A DNA stretch of 64,000 nt from the NCBI GenBank assembly GCA_902790675.1, contig CADASU010000002.1, forward strand, positions 124,001-188,000, written 5' to 3'. The notes beneath the pieces are model-generated. The model saw only the letters and a program-made list of their open reading frames with translations. It had not been told where the DNA came from and did not search any database. Every line of letters begins with the position of its first letter. Positions within the stretch are counted from its first letter, which is position 1. The translations under genes were made by a program, and so were the position numbers. This document shows, in pieces, positions 36,537 through 46,444 of this stretch. The DNA is from Oscillospiraceae bacterium (GTDB taxonomy: Bacteria > Bacillota > Clostridia > Oscillospirales > Ruminococcaceae).

Positions 36537-39140
36537 TTATAAATCTTGTTTTAAAGAATATAAAAAGTTCATTGCCTCAATCGGCGTTAAAGTATCAACC
36601 GATAAATCTTTTAACTTATCTAATGCTTTTCTTTCATTATCATTAAACAACGAAATTTGATCACAGCTTAAATTACTATCAATAATATTTTCATGGCAGC
36701 CTTTGCCTTCTTCTATTTCTTTTAAGATAACATTAGCTCTTTTTATAACCATATCCGGAATTCCAGCAAGCTTAGCCACTGCTATTCCATAACTATCATC
36801 AGCGCCACCTCTAACAATTTTTCTTAAAAAGGTTATATCATCGCCACGTTTTTTTACAGCAATATTATAATTTTTAACGCCATCTAATTCTTGCTCCAAA
36901 GAAGTCAATTCATGATAGTGCGTAGCAAACATTGTTTTGCATCCAAGATTTTTTGATTTTATAATATGTTCTGCAACTGCTTTTGCAATACTCATTCCGT
37001 CAAAAGTAGATGTGCCTCTCCCTATTTCATCCAATATAACCAAACTTTTTTCTGTAGCATTTTTCAATATTTCAGCCACTTCGCTCATTTCAACCATAAA
37101 TGTAGACTTCCCTGCAGTTAAATCATCTGACGCTCCAATACGAGTAAATATTCGATCGACAATTCCAATTCTAGCAAACTCTGCCGGAACAAAACTTCCT
37201 ATTTGCGCCATCAAAACAATAAGCGCAACTTGACGCATATATGTAGATTTTCCAGCCATATTAGGCCCAGTTATCATCATCATTTTGTTTTCAAAATTAT
37301 CCATTTCAGTATCATTAGAAACAAAAGGCGCGTCTAATATTGCTTCAACAACAGGATGTCTCCCATTTTTTATAATTAGTTCACTATCTGTGCTAATTTC
37401 AGGTTTAATATAATTATTATTTTGTGCAACAACAGAAAATGAACAAAGAACATCTAACATAGCAATAGCTTTTGCAGTGCTCTGAATTTCAAGTAATTTG
37501 TTTGAAACAACCTTTTTCAGTTCCTCAAATATTTCTTGCTCAATTTTTACACTGCGCTCACTAGCAGTAAGAATTTTTTCTTCATATTCTTTTAATTCCG
37601 GGGTGATAAAACGTTCACTAGAAGTAAGCGTTTGCTTTCGAATATAATAATCCGGAACTTTATCTAAGCAAGATTTTGTAACTTCTATGTAATATCCAAA
37701 AACTTTATTATAGTTAATCTTTAATTTACTTATTCCAGTTTGTTCTCTCTCACGAGCCTCAATAGACAATAAAGTTTCTTTTCCATTTTCCCTAATGTTT
37801 CTAAACTCATCTAATTCACTGTGAAATCCCTCGCGAATAACTCCACCATCTTTTAAATTAACAGGTGGTTCATCAACTAGAGCAGATTCCAGCAGTTCAT
37901 ATACATTATTAATATCTTTTATTTTTTTATTTATATTTTGCACTAAAAAGTTTGGAATCAGCTCAAGCTGCTGCTTTAAACTCGGAATTTCACCGATTGT
38001 TTGAGATAGTGCTTTAAGTTCCCTAGGACTTATTGAACCATATATAACTTTAGTCATTAGACGCTCTAAATCATATATTCTAGATAATCCTTCGATAATA
38101 TTATCTCTCGTTATTTTGTCTTTCGTAAGCGCTTCAACAGCGTCATGTCTTCTTACAATTTGCACATGATTTATTAATGGCTGTTCTATTAATTTTCGAA
38201 TTAATCTTTTCCCCATAGATGTTTTAGTCTTGTCCAAAATCCACAATAAACTTCTTTGTTTTTGGCCAGTCATAATAGTTTTAGTAAGTTCCAAGTTTTT
38301 TCGAGCATATGCATCAATTCCCATATACTGATAGCCACTATAATAAGTCAAATCAACAAGTCTTTTAATGCCATCTTTTTGAGTGTTTTTCAAATAAAAA
38401 ATCAAAGCTCCTAAAGATTTAACACAAAAACTTGAATTCATTATATCATCAGGAACTTTATTGAATTGATCATTAATCAATTTTTTACATATATTTTCAT
38501 CATAATTATTATTGTCTACCAATTCACCAATACATTTTAATTGTTTTGTTAAATAAGCGCTCACTTCCTTAAGATTAACCAAATCCTCATTATACAAAAT
38601 TTCTGTTGGAGAAAACCTTTCTAATTCATTTATTATATCAAAAGCAACGTTAGTAGAATCTATTTTGGTCACGTGAACAACACCCGTAGATATATCCGCA
38701 AAGCATATTCCAAAATCATTTCCGGATAAAAATATTGAGCATATGTAATTATTAACACCATCTTCCAGCATATCCGATTCAAATACAGTTCCCGGCGTTA
38801 TTATTCTAACAACATCTCGTCTCACCAATTTTTTAGCAGAATCTATCTTATCAGTTTGCTCGCATATTGCAACTTTAAAACCTTTGTCTATTAATTTTTT
38901 TATATAGACATCAACACTATGATATGGTATGCCACACATAGGCGCACGTTCAGACAATCCACACTCTTTACCAGTAAGGGTAATTTCCAGCTCTCTAGAT
39001 GCAACTAACGCATCATCAAAAAATAACTCATAAAAATCACCCAATCTAAAAAACAACAAATGTTTTGTGTGTTGATTTTTTATTTCCACATACTGTTTCA
39101 TCATTGGCGACAATTTACTAACATCTATTGACTCAAGCAT
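36537..39140 (-). CDS. mutS: DNA mismatch repair protein MutS
   Basis: Recognises mispairs and small loops. The N-terminal mismatch-binding domain contains MMKQYVEIKNQH and LFFRLGDFYELFFDDA (the Phe-x-Glu type wedge). Connector, lever and clamp domains follow. The ATPase domain has Walker A GPNMAGKSTYMRQ near residue 630, LVILDEIGRGTSTFDG and ATHYHEL. A 60-residue tail ends the 867-residue chain. AGGTAGG precedes the ATG. The preceding ymcA and miaB genes match Bacillus-like synteny. Confidence 0.97.
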   Translation of the reverse strand: MLESIDVSKLSPMMKQYVEIKNQHTKHLLFFRLGDFYELFFDDALVASRELEITLTGKECGLSERAPMCGIPYHSVDVYIKKLIDKGFKVAICEQTDKIDSAKKLVRRDVVRIITPGTVFESDMLEDGVNNYICSIFLSGNDFGICFADISTGVVHVTKIDSTNVAFDIINELERFSPTEILYNEDLVNLKEVSAYLTKQLKCIGELVDNNNYDENICKKLINDQFNKVPDDIMNSSFCVKSLGALIFYLKNTQKDGIKRLVDLTYYSGYQYMGIDAYARKNLELTKTIMTGQKQRSLLWILDKTKTSMGKRLIRKLIEQPLINHVQIVRRHDAVEALTKDKITRDNIIEGLSRIYDLERLMTKVIYGSISPRELKALSQTIGEIPSLKQQLELIPNFLVQNINKKIKDINNVYELLESALVDEPPVNLKDGGVIREGFHSELDEFRNIRENGKETLLSIEAREREQTGISKLKINYNKVFGYYIEVTKSCLDKVPDYYIRKQTLTSSERFITPELKEYEEKILTASERSVKIEQEIFEELKKVVSNKLLEIQSTAKAIAMLDVLCSFSVVAQNNNYIKPEISTDSELIIKNGRHPVVEAILDAPFVSNDTEMDNFENKMMMITGPNMAGKSTYMRQVALIVLMAQIGSFVPAEFARIGIVDRIFTRIGASDDLTAGKSTFMVEMSEVAEILKNATEKSLVILDEIGRGTSTFDGMSIAKAVAEHIIKSKNLGCKTMFATHYHELTSLEQELDGVKNYNIAVKKRGDDITFLRKIVRGGADDSYGIAVAKLAGIPDMVIKRANVILKEIEEGKGCHENIIDSNLSCDQISLFNDNERKALDKLKDLSVDTLTPIEAMNFLYSLKQDL

Positions 39141-39179
39141 TTAACTAACCTACCTATATTAAAAAATAATATCTTAAAA

Positions 39180-39590
39180 CTAATGACAACCCGAACATCC
39201 ACTGCAGCCACCACCACACTCAAAATTGTTAAATCCAGAAAACATCAAAGGATCTTCTCCATTAACAGCCGCCATTAATATACCGTTTATTTTATTCATA
39301 ACAGCATTCATATTGTCACTAGCCTTATTAAAAGCGATCATATTTTTATTTTTCATAATTTTCCCATATATTTCACTTAATTCAGAATTTTTTTCATTTA
39401 TTTTTTCTTGTTGATCTTCATGATCTGCTAATAAACGCTGTATATCAAACTTTAATAAATTCAATTTTCCAATTAAATCGTTCAATTCTTCATCATTATC
39501 ATTCTCTTTTTTTGCACGAATTAGTTCTAAATATTCATCTGTTTTTTGAATTTCCTTTCCAAAATCACGAGCCAAACTAATAATATCCAT
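39180..39590 (-). CDS. YlbF/YmcA family protein with cysteine-rich tail
   Basis: The 136-residue protein is mostly helical (an ARDFG...IQKTDEYLEL start and Lys/Glu-rich coiled coil) and fits the YlbF/YmcA (RicF/RicA) family. In Bacillus, such proteins form a complex with YaaT that carries iron-sulfur clusters and affects RNA processing, competence and sporulation. The final residues CGGGCSGCSGC give four cysteines, consistent with a metal or Fe-S role. It lies between miaB and mutS, as ymcA does in Bacillus, which favours RicA-like identity. Start: AAAGGAG upstream of the ATG. Whether partner genes exist elsewhere cannot be seen. Confidence 0.8.
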   Translation of the reverse strand: MDIISLARDFGKEIQKTDEYLELIRAKKENDNDEELNDLIGKLNLLKFDIQRLLADHEDQQEKINEKNSELSEIYGKIMKNKNMIAFNKASDNMNAVMNKINGILMAAVNGEDPLMFSGFNNFECGGGCSGCSGCH

Positions 39591-39608
39591 AAAAATCTCC
39601 TTTCAATT

Positions 39609-41018
39609 CTAAACCAGTTCACCAACCAAAGCCATTCTATGTGCTTTAGTTATTTTAATATCAGCAAATTCACCTATTTTTAAATTGAACTTTTCACAAT
39701 CCACGACTAGATTAGTGTCTGTTCTTCCTGTTAGCATATTATCGTTAGTTCTGCCAACACCATCAAATAATACTCTTTCTGTCCTACCAACATAGCTCTC
39801 ATGAACCTTAGCACTAATCTCATTTTGACAATTTATAAGCTCACTAAGCCATCTAGATTTTTCTTCTTTAGGTATAGAGTCTGACATCAATTCAGCTTTG
39901 GTTCCCCTTCTTGGAGAAAATATAAACATGAATAATGAAGAATATTTAACTTGTTCGACTAACTTTAATGTTTCCTTAAAATCAGAATAGGTTTCACCGG
40001 GAAATCCAACAATTATATCAGATGTAAATGATATATTAGGAATTTTATTCTTAGCATAATCTATAATTTTTAAGTATTGACTTACTGTATATTTTCTATT
40101 CATTGCTTTTAAAATTTTATTACTACCACACTGAACTGGCAAATGTAAATGTTTACAAACCTTATCACATCTTGCAATAGTATCTATTAATTCTTTTGTG
40201 GCATCTTTTGGATGAGACGTCATAAACCTAATTCTAAAATCTGCGTCTATTTCATTAATTTTAGACAATAAATATGAAAAATTAACTCCAGAGTCTAAAT
40301 CACTGCCATAAGAGTTAACATTTTGCCCCAGCAACATAATTTCTTTATATCCATTACTAACTAATTCCTTAACTTCACTATAAATAGAATCAAAACTACG
40401 GCTTCTCTCTCTGCCTTTAACATAAGGAACTATACAGTAAGTGCAAAAATTATTACACCCATAACTAATTGGGACAGACGCCTTAAAGTTACTTTCTCTA
40501 ACAATAGGCAGTCCTTCAGCTATAACACCATTTGATTCAGTAATATTGTATATTTTGCTTGAATTACTCAAAATATTATACATAAATTCAGGTAATTGGT
40601 GTATAACATGAGTTCCAAAAACCAAGTTCACTCCCGGAAAAACCTCTTTAAGCCTCCTTGCAACATGATCTTGCTGAACCATACATCCACAAAGACCAAT
40701 TATCATTGCAGGATTTTTTTTCTTGTAGTGAATTAACATTCCTAAATTTCCATAAACTCTATCTTGAGCATTTTCACGAATTGCACACGTATTAAAAATC
40801 ACAACGTCTGCGCCTTCAGCACTATTGCTAAGTCCATATCCCATCTCAGCTAACATGCCTTTTATTTTTTCACCATCAGCAACATTACCCTGGCAACCAT
40901 ACGAATGAACATAACAAATTGGTTGTCTATTAACAAAAGTCTTTTTTAAAATATCTTCACATTTTTTCATATATTCTGTTTGACGTAATAATTCTTCAGG
41001 TGAAACCAATTTACTCAT
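39609..41018 (-). CDS. miaB: tRNA-2-methylthio-N6-dimethylallyladenosine synthase MiaB
   Basis: Adds a methylthio group to i6A37 of tRNA. Three parts are visible. The N-terminal UPF0004 domain has HSYGCQGN and further cysteines at NTCAIRE and GLCGCM for the second Fe-S cluster. The radical SAM core has the cluster motif CNNFCTYC. A C-terminal TRAM domain ends LKIGEFADIKITKAHRMALVGEL. The 469-residue length is usual for clostridial MiaB. It is in the same run as miaA, which makes its substrate, and directly follows hslO by eight bases. Confidence 0.96.
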   Translation of the reverse strand: MSKLVSPEELLRQTEYMKKCEDILKKTFVNRQPICYVHSYGCQGNVADGEKIKGMLAEMGYGLSNSAEGADVVIFNTCAIRENAQDRVYGNLGMLIHYKKKNPAMIIGLCGCMVQQDHVARRLKEVFPGVNLVFGTHVIHQLPEFMYNILSNSSKIYNITESNGVIAEGLPIVRESNFKASVPISYGCNNFCTYCIVPYVKGRERSRSFDSIYSEVKELVSNGYKEIMLLGQNVNSYGSDLDSGVNFSYLLSKINEIDADFRIRFMTSHPKDATKELIDTIARCDKVCKHLHLPVQCGSNKILKAMNRKYTVSQYLKIIDYAKNKIPNISFTSDIIVGFPGETYSDFKETLKLVEQVKYSSLFMFIFSPRRGTKAELMSDSIPKEEKSRWLSELINCQNEISAKVHESYVGRTERVLFDGVGRTNDNMLTGRTDTNLVVDCEKFNLKIGEFADIKITKAHRMALVGELV

Positions 41019-41025
41019 TTTTAGT

Positions 41026-41916
41026 TTATTCTCCTTTTCCGACCTTTAAAGCAAGTATTCTTTTTAAATCATCAATTTCAAAAGTATGTTTGCTATTACA
41101 AAAATGACACTCAACACTAATAGGCTTTCCATCATTTATCATATCTTCAATTTCCTTAGCATTTAAGCTCGTCAAAAGCCGCTCAGTCCTAGTTCTATCA
41201 CAATCACACTTATATTTAACTTCACATTCGTCTAATAAATTTGGAGTTAACCCTTCTAAAACTTTCAAAGAAATTTCTTGAGGACTCATTCCAGCATCTA
41301 ACATTTTAGAAACCGATTTTATATTTGCCAAATTTTTTTCAATAACATCTATTACCGATTCATCCGCATATGGCAAAAGTTGAATTAAAAAACCACCAGC
41401 ACATTTTATAGTTAAATCTTCATTCAACAAAACACCTAAAGCACAAACAGTTGGAATTTGTTCGCTAGTAACATAATAATTAGTAATATCTTCGCCTATT
41501 TCTCCCGATATTAACGGAACTTGACTGCTATATGGCTGCTTAAGTCCAATATTTTTTACTACACTAAGCATTCCAGTTGACCCAACAACTTTTTTTATAT
41601 CAATTGCTTTGCAGTCATTTGTTATAATGCCAGCAGATGGATTGTCCACATATGCCTTAACAAATCCCTTGCCATTAGATACAACAATTAAATTTCCAGC
41701 TGTTCCATTTCCGTTAATTCTTAATGTTAAACTATCTGTATCATTTTTTAACAAAGCACCCATCATAGAACCAGCCACTGCTAATCTACCTAAAGCAATA
41801 GAAACCGCAGCAGAAGTATTATGTATCTCTTTAATTTTAGAAACAATATTTGTTGCATCAATCGCAACTGAAAACGCAGATCCATCTTTAGTTATAGATC
41901 TTGCTAAATTCAACAT
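41026..41916 (-). CDS. hslO: Redox-regulated chaperone Hsp33
   Basis: Hsp33 is a holdase activated by oxidation of zinc-bound cysteines. The 296-residue chain has the N-terminal core (GRLAVAGSMMGALLKND) and the C-terminal switch with CDC near residue 240 and CHFC near 272, the four zinc ligands. The start follows GGTGAG. It lies between lysA and miaB. In this likely anaerobe it may matter under oxygen or bleach-type stress, which is inference. Confidence 0.95.
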   Translation of the reverse strand: MLNLARSITKDGSAFSVAIDATNIVSKIKEIHNTSAAVSIALGRLAVAGSMMGALLKNDTDSLTLRINGNGTAGNLIVVSNGKGFVKAYVDNPSAGIITNDCKAIDIKKVVGSTGMLSVVKNIGLKQPYSSQVPLISGEIGEDITNYYVTSEQIPTVCALGVLLNEDLTIKCAGGFLIQLLPYADESVIDVIEKNLANIKSVSKMLDAGMSPQEISLKVLEGLTPNLLDECEVKYKCDCDRTRTERLLTSLNAKEIEDMINDGKPISVECHFCNSKHTFEIDDLKRILALKVGKGE

Positions 41917-41960
41917 AAAATCTCACCACTTTTAAACTAAAAATATTTATAAATCACTAA

Positions 41961-43259
41961 CTATATATCATTTTTGACTAAATCTTCCAGCGTTTCCCTA
42001 TTAACAATTACTCTACTCTTGCCATCTTTAATCATAACAACGGCCGGCTTTAAATTTCTGTTATAATTAGAAGCCATCGAATAGTTATATGCTCCAGTAG
42101 CACAAACTGCTAATATATCACCTGTCTCTGCATGCTGCAGTAACATATTTTCACCAATTAAATCACCGCTCTCGCAACACTTACCGGCTATTGTAACTAT
42201 TTCATTTTTTTCTTCACTTGCTTTACTCGCAACAATAGCATCGTACTCAGATTTATAAAGAGCATATCTAGGATTATCTGTCATTCCACCGTCCACCGAA
42301 ACATATGTTCTAATATTCGGGATTTCTTTTCTAGCACCAACCGTATATAAAGTTATTCCTGTTGGCGCAATCAAAGACCTACCTGGTTCTATAACTATAA
42401 AAGGCCTATTCAAATTATATTGATCACATTTTTTTTGTATCATTATAGAAACAGCTTTCATATATTCTTCATAATCTACCGGATCATCTTTATCAACATA
42501 TTTAATTCCAAAACCCCCACCCAAATTGAGCTCACACATTTCAATTCCAGTTGCATCTTTAACATCACTTATAAATTTTATCATAACATCCGCGGCCAAA
42601 ACAAATGGGTCTACATCTAATATCTGGGAGCCAATATGGCAATGAGCTCCTACTAAATTAATATTATCTAATTCAACAGCTAGTTTTGCAGCACTCAACG
42701 CCTCACCAGTCTCAATAGCAAATCCAAATTTAGAATCTATTTGTCCTGTTCTTATAAAGTCATGAGTATGTGCATCAATTCCCGGCTTTACTCTAATAAG
42801 AACATCAACTTTTGATCTCATATCTTTCGCAATACAATTAAGCAATTCAAGTTCATTTAAATTATCTACAACAATTCTGCCAATCTTGTGTTCAACAGCA
42901 AATTTCAATTCTTCTATTGTTTTATTATTTCCGTGTAAATATATTTTTTCAGATGCAAATCCAGCAGAAACAGCAGTATACATTTCGCCTAAAGAAACCA
43001 CATCTACTCCCAAACCTTCATCTTTCATTATTCTATATATTTCCTTGCATGAAAAAGCCTTGCTCGCATAACAAACCAATCCGTTTTTTTCATAATAATC
43101 ATCAATAGATTTTTTAAACTTTTCACAATTCTCTCTAATTAAGTCCTCATCCATCACATACAATGGAGTTCCATATTTTTTTGCAAGGTCTAAAGTATCT
43201 ATTCCACCAATTGTCAAATGCCCTTTTTCATTAACAGCTAAATTTTTGGATATAAACAT
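41961..43259 (-). CDS. lysA: Diaminopimelate decarboxylase
   Basis: Decarboxylates meso-diaminopimelate to lysine, the last step of lysine synthesis. This is a PLP enzyme of alanine-racemase fold: YASKAFSCKEI with the PLP lysine, a GAHCHIGSQ segment, ELNLGGGFGIKY, IVIEPGRSL and CESGD with the active-site cysteine from the partner subunit. The start at 43259 (MFISKNLAV) is chosen because GGAGG lies eleven bases before it, whereas the in-frame ATG at 43277 has no ribosome site. It is inserted between engB and hslO, with no lysine riboswitch visible. Confidence 0.95.
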   Translation of the reverse strand: MFISKNLAVNEKGHLTIGGIDTLDLAKKYGTPLYVMDEDLIRENCEKFKKSIDDYYEKNGLVCYASKAFSCKEIYRIMKDEGLGVDVVSLGEMYTAVSAGFASEKIYLHGNNKTIEELKFAVEHKIGRIVVDNLNELELLNCIAKDMRSKVDVLIRVKPGIDAHTHDFIRTGQIDSKFGFAIETGEALSAAKLAVELDNINLVGAHCHIGSQILDVDPFVLAADVMIKFISDVKDATGIEMCELNLGGGFGIKYVDKDDPVDYEEYMKAVSIMIQKKCDQYNLNRPFIVIEPGRSLIAPTGITLYTVGARKEIPNIRTYVSVDGGMTDNPRYALYKSEYDAIVASKASEEKNEIVTIAGKCCESGDLIGENMLLQHAETGDILAVCATGAYNYSMASNYNRNLKPAVVMIKDGKSRVIVNRETLEDLVKNDI

Positions 43260-43291
43260 ATCTCTATTTTCCTCCATTTTAATACTACGTT

Positions 43292-43879
43292 TTATTCAAA
43301 TTCACAAACTTCTTCAATGCAATCCTTTATTCTATCAATTCCTTCTCCTGTTTTAGATGAAACCTCAATAATACAAATTTGATCAGAATAAGGCAAATCG
43401 ATCTTTATTTTTTCTAGCATTTCACATCTTTTGGTTTTTCCTAATTTATCTGCCTTAGTTAAAACCACAATAAATGGCAATTGAAATTCAACTAAAAATT
43501 CAACCATTTGCAAATCCAGCTTACTAATCTCATGTCTCATATCTACCAGCAAAATCACTAGTCCTACTGAGCGATCATCTCTAAAATAACCTTCTATTAA
43601 ACTACCCCATCTTTTTTTTTCAGATTTAGCAACTTTGGCATATCCATAACCAGGCAAATCGACAAAAAAAACATCATCAACACTATAAAAATTTATAGTG
43701 GCTGTTTTTCCTGGAACCGAACTAACTCTAGCTAAATTTTTTCTATTAAACAATTTGTTCAATAAAGAAGATTTACCAACATTAGACCTACCTGCAAACA
43801 CAATTTCAGTCTTTTCAGATTTAGGAAGTTGCTTAATCAAGCCATATGAACTAATAAATTTTGCATCAAAATATCGCAT
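43292..43879 (-). CDS. engB: Ribosome biogenesis GTPase EngB/YsxC
   Basis: A small GTPase needed for late 50S subunit assembly. It has G1 GRSNVGKSSLLN, switch region KTATINFYSV, G3 DLPGYGYA, G4 TKADK and G5 SSKTGEGI. The 195-residue length is standard. It begins two bases after the lon stop, with GGAG supplied by the lon 3' end. The clpX-lon-engB order is widespread in Firmicutes. Confidence 0.97.
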   Translation of the reverse strand: MRYFDAKFISSYGLIKQLPKSEKTEIVFAGRSNVGKSSLLNKLFNRKNLARVSSVPGKTATINFYSVDDVFFVDLPGYGYAKVAKSEKKRWGSLIEGYFRDDRSVGLVILLVDMRHEISKLDLQMVEFLVEFQLPFIVVLTKADKLGKTKRCEMLEKIKIDLPYSDQICIIEVSSKTGEGIDRIKDCIEEVCEFE

Positions 43880-43880
43880 T

Positions 43881-46229
43881 TTAATATTTCTCCAAATTAT
43901 CTGATAATTTATTATTTAATAACGACAATTTTAAAACCTGATCGGCCGTAGAACAAGGTATAAATTTTAATGCTTTTCTAACAGATTCATCAATATCGTC
44001 TAAATCACTAACATTATCCTGCGGTATTAAAACCGTTGTTACTCCAGATTTATAGGCAGCTATTGCCTTTTCTTTTAATCCGCCTATAGCCATATCTCTG
44101 CCTCTTAAACTTATCTCACCTGTCATAGCTACATCACGCCTTACAGGTGTATTTGAAAGAGCAGAAACAAGAACAGTTGCCAAAGCCACTCCAGCAGACG
44201 GACCATCTTTAGGAACAGCCCCTTCAGGAACATGTATATGAATATCTTTGCTTTTATAAAAATCTGTAGGTATATTATACTCAGAAGCTATCGATCTAAC
44301 AAAGCTAATGGCTGTGTTAGCCGATTCTTTCATAATATCTCCTAAATTTCCAGTAAGCTTAACATCGCCTTTTCCATCCATAACTCCAGCTTCAATTTGC
44401 ATAAGTTCTCCGCCAACACTTGTCCATGCAAGACCATTTACAAGACCAACTTCGTCAGTTTTAGAAATGGTTTCACCAATATATTTTTTAGCACCAATAT
44501 ACTTTTCAATATTTTTTTCAGTAAACCTAACAAACTTGTTCTTTCCAGAAATCAATTTTTTTGCAGCTTTTCTCAATAAAGAAGCAATTAATCTATTTAA
44601 CTTTCTAACACCCGCCTCACGAGTATAGCCATCTATTAATTCATATATCACTTTATCATTAATCTTAACCATTTTTTCATTCAAGCCGTGTTCTGCCAAT
44701 TGCTTCGGCCACAAATATTCTTTGGCAATATGAAACTTTTCTTCAATGGTATAGCTAGAAAGTTCAATTATTTCCATTCTATCTAGTAAAGGGGCAGGAA
44801 TTGTTTCGGTTGAATTTGCAGTTGCTATAAAAAAACACTCTGAAATATCAAAAGGAACTTCTATGTAATGATCTGTAAACGCATTATTTTGTTCAGAATC
44901 TAAAATTTCGAGCGTTGCCGCAGAAGGATCTCCTTGAGAACTTACAATCATCTTGTCTATTTCATCAAGAAGGACTAATGGATTTCTAGACTTAGCTTGA
45001 ATTAACCCATTAATAATTCTACCCGGCATTGCTCCAACATATGTTTTTCTGTGTCCTCTAATATCTGATTCATCACTAATTCCACCTAAAGAAATTCTCA
45101 CAAATTTTCTCCCAATAGTCTCAGCAATAGAACGAGCTATTGAAGTTTTTCCAACCCCTGGTGGACCAACTAAACACAATATTTGTCCTTTTATATTTGG
45201 ATTAAACTTGCGAACTGCTAAATTTTCTAATATATGTTCTTTTACCTTTTTTAGGCCATAATGGTATTTATTTAAATGCTTTTCAATTATATCTAAATCT
45301 ATATTTTCTTCCGTCATTTTATCCCAAGGTAAACTTAATATAGTATCAAGATAGTTAGCAATTACATAAGCTTCATGTGATGATTCAGGCATGCGATCCA
45401 ATTTTTTCACTTCAGATAACAGTTTTTCTTTAGATTCATCTGAAATATTCTGAATTTGTGATATTTTTTCAATATACTCTAAACTACTCGCATCATCTAC
45501 ACTTTCAGAATCACCCAGTTCTTCATTTATGATTTTAGCTTGTTCCCTCAAAAAATAATTGCGCTGATTTTTGTCTATATTTTTTTCAACTTTTTCTATA
45601 ACTTTACGTTCTATAGACGCTATTTCTGCTTCTCTAGCAATCGCTTCTAAAAGAAGTTTAAGCTTTTTTAATAAATTAGATTCTTCCAACATATGTTGTT
45701 TTAATTCATATTTAAAAGGCATTATTTCCACAATTATAGTAAACAAATTAAAAGGATCTTCTTCATTTTCAATTAAAATGACCAATTCCCTGCTAACATT
45801 TTTGATTGATAATACGTATTGTACAAATTTCTTTTTTATTGCTCTCATAACTGCAAAAATTTCATCAGTTTTTTTAACACGTATCCTCTCAGAAACACGT
45901 TTAACGACGGCATAATACATTTCTTCATCTGAATAAAACTTATCAATTTTTGCTTTATACTTTCCAATAGCCGTTAATTTGTAATCACCCTCAACATATT
46001 TATGAAATTGTTTTATTTCACAAACGGTTCCATAATCATATAGATCTTCTTGAAGCGGTTCTAAAATATCGACATGTTTTTGTGCAACTATAAAAATTTT
46101 TTTATTTCCATTAATTGCATTTTTTACAGCAGCTATAGATTTTTTTCTAGATATATCTATATTTATTATTCCTTTTGGAAAAGCAACAATTCCCTTGGAA
46201 GCTATAAGTGGTATTACCTGTTCTTTCAT
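43881..46229 (-). CDS. lon: ATP-dependent protease Lon
   Basis: Degrades misfolded and selected regulatory proteins. The N-terminal substrate-binding domain (residues 1-200) and coiled coil precede an AAA+ domain with GPPGVGKTS near residue 356 and LVLLDEIDKM. The protease domain has a Ser-Lys dyad: serine in PKDGPSAGVA near 676 and lysine in GGLKEKAIAA near 718. The length of 782 is normal. AAAGGAG precedes the ATG. It is transcribed from its own promoter at 46295-46323, behind the clpX terminator. Confidence 0.97.
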   Translation of the reverse strand: MKEQVIPLIASKGIVAFPKGIINIDISRKKSIAAVKNAINGNKKIFIVAQKHVDILEPLQEDLYDYGTVCEIKQFHKYVEGDYKLTAIGKYKAKIDKFYSDEEMYYAVVKRVSERIRVKKTDEIFAVMRAIKKKFVQYVLSIKNVSRELVILIENEEDPFNLFTIIVEIMPFKYELKQHMLEESNLLKKLKLLLEAIAREAEIASIERKVIEKVEKNIDKNQRNYFLREQAKIINEELGDSESVDDASSLEYIEKISQIQNISDESKEKLLSEVKKLDRMPESSHEAYVIANYLDTILSLPWDKMTEENIDLDIIEKHLNKYHYGLKKVKEHILENLAVRKFNPNIKGQILCLVGPPGVGKTSIARSIAETIGRKFVRISLGGISDESDIRGHRKTYVGAMPGRIINGLIQAKSRNPLVLLDEIDKMIVSSQGDPSAATLEILDSEQNNAFTDHYIEVPFDISECFFIATANSTETIPAPLLDRMEIIELSSYTIEEKFHIAKEYLWPKQLAEHGLNEKMVKINDKVIYELIDGYTREAGVRKLNRLIASLLRKAAKKLISGKNKFVRFTEKNIEKYIGAKKYIGETISKTDEVGLVNGLAWTSVGGELMQIEAGVMDGKGDVKLTGNLGDIMKESANTAISFVRSIASEYNIPTDFYKSKDIHIHVPEGAVPKDGPSAGVALATVLVSALSNTPVRRDVAMTGEISLRGRDMAIGGLKEKAIAAYKSGVTTVLIPQDNVSDLDDIDESVRKALKFIPCSTADQVLKLSLLNNKLSDNLEKY

Positions 46230-46294
46230 TACATTAAGCGCTCCTTTATATAAATAAAAAATAATAATAAATTATCATATACACACATAATATA

Positions 46295-46323
46295 ATTATA
46301 ATAAAAGTTGTCATTATTTGCAA
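46295..46323 (-). promoter_or_regulatory. Promoter of the lon-to-miaA run
   Basis: Leftward TTGCAA (46318-46323), 17-bp spacer, TATAAT (46295-46300), about 65 bases before lon. A second TG-G-TATAAT lies further upstream near 46365-46370 and could be another start. I see no CIRCE or CtsR-type repeat between promoter and gene. Confidence 0.7.
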
Positions 46324-46402
46324 TAGTATATAGCTCTATTTTAATTTTTTATATAAATTTTACATAATTATACCATTTCTTTAAAATATGTATTTAATGG
46401 CA

Positions 46403-46436
46403 AATAAAAAGCCAGTACAATAATAAAGTACTAGCT
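46403..46436 (-). terminator. Intrinsic terminator after clpX
   Basis: Leftward AGCTAGTAC (46428-46436) pairs with GTACTGGCT (46410-46418, one G-U) and is followed by TTTTATTT. It ends the tig-clpP-clpX transcript. Confidence 0.85.
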
Positions 46437-46444
46437 CTTTATTT

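Noticed and set aside
46230..46444. CIRCE or CtsR operator upstream of lon
   Set aside because: No TTAGCACTC-N9-GAGTGCTAA or heptad GGTCAAA repeat is visible; only promoters and the clpX terminator.
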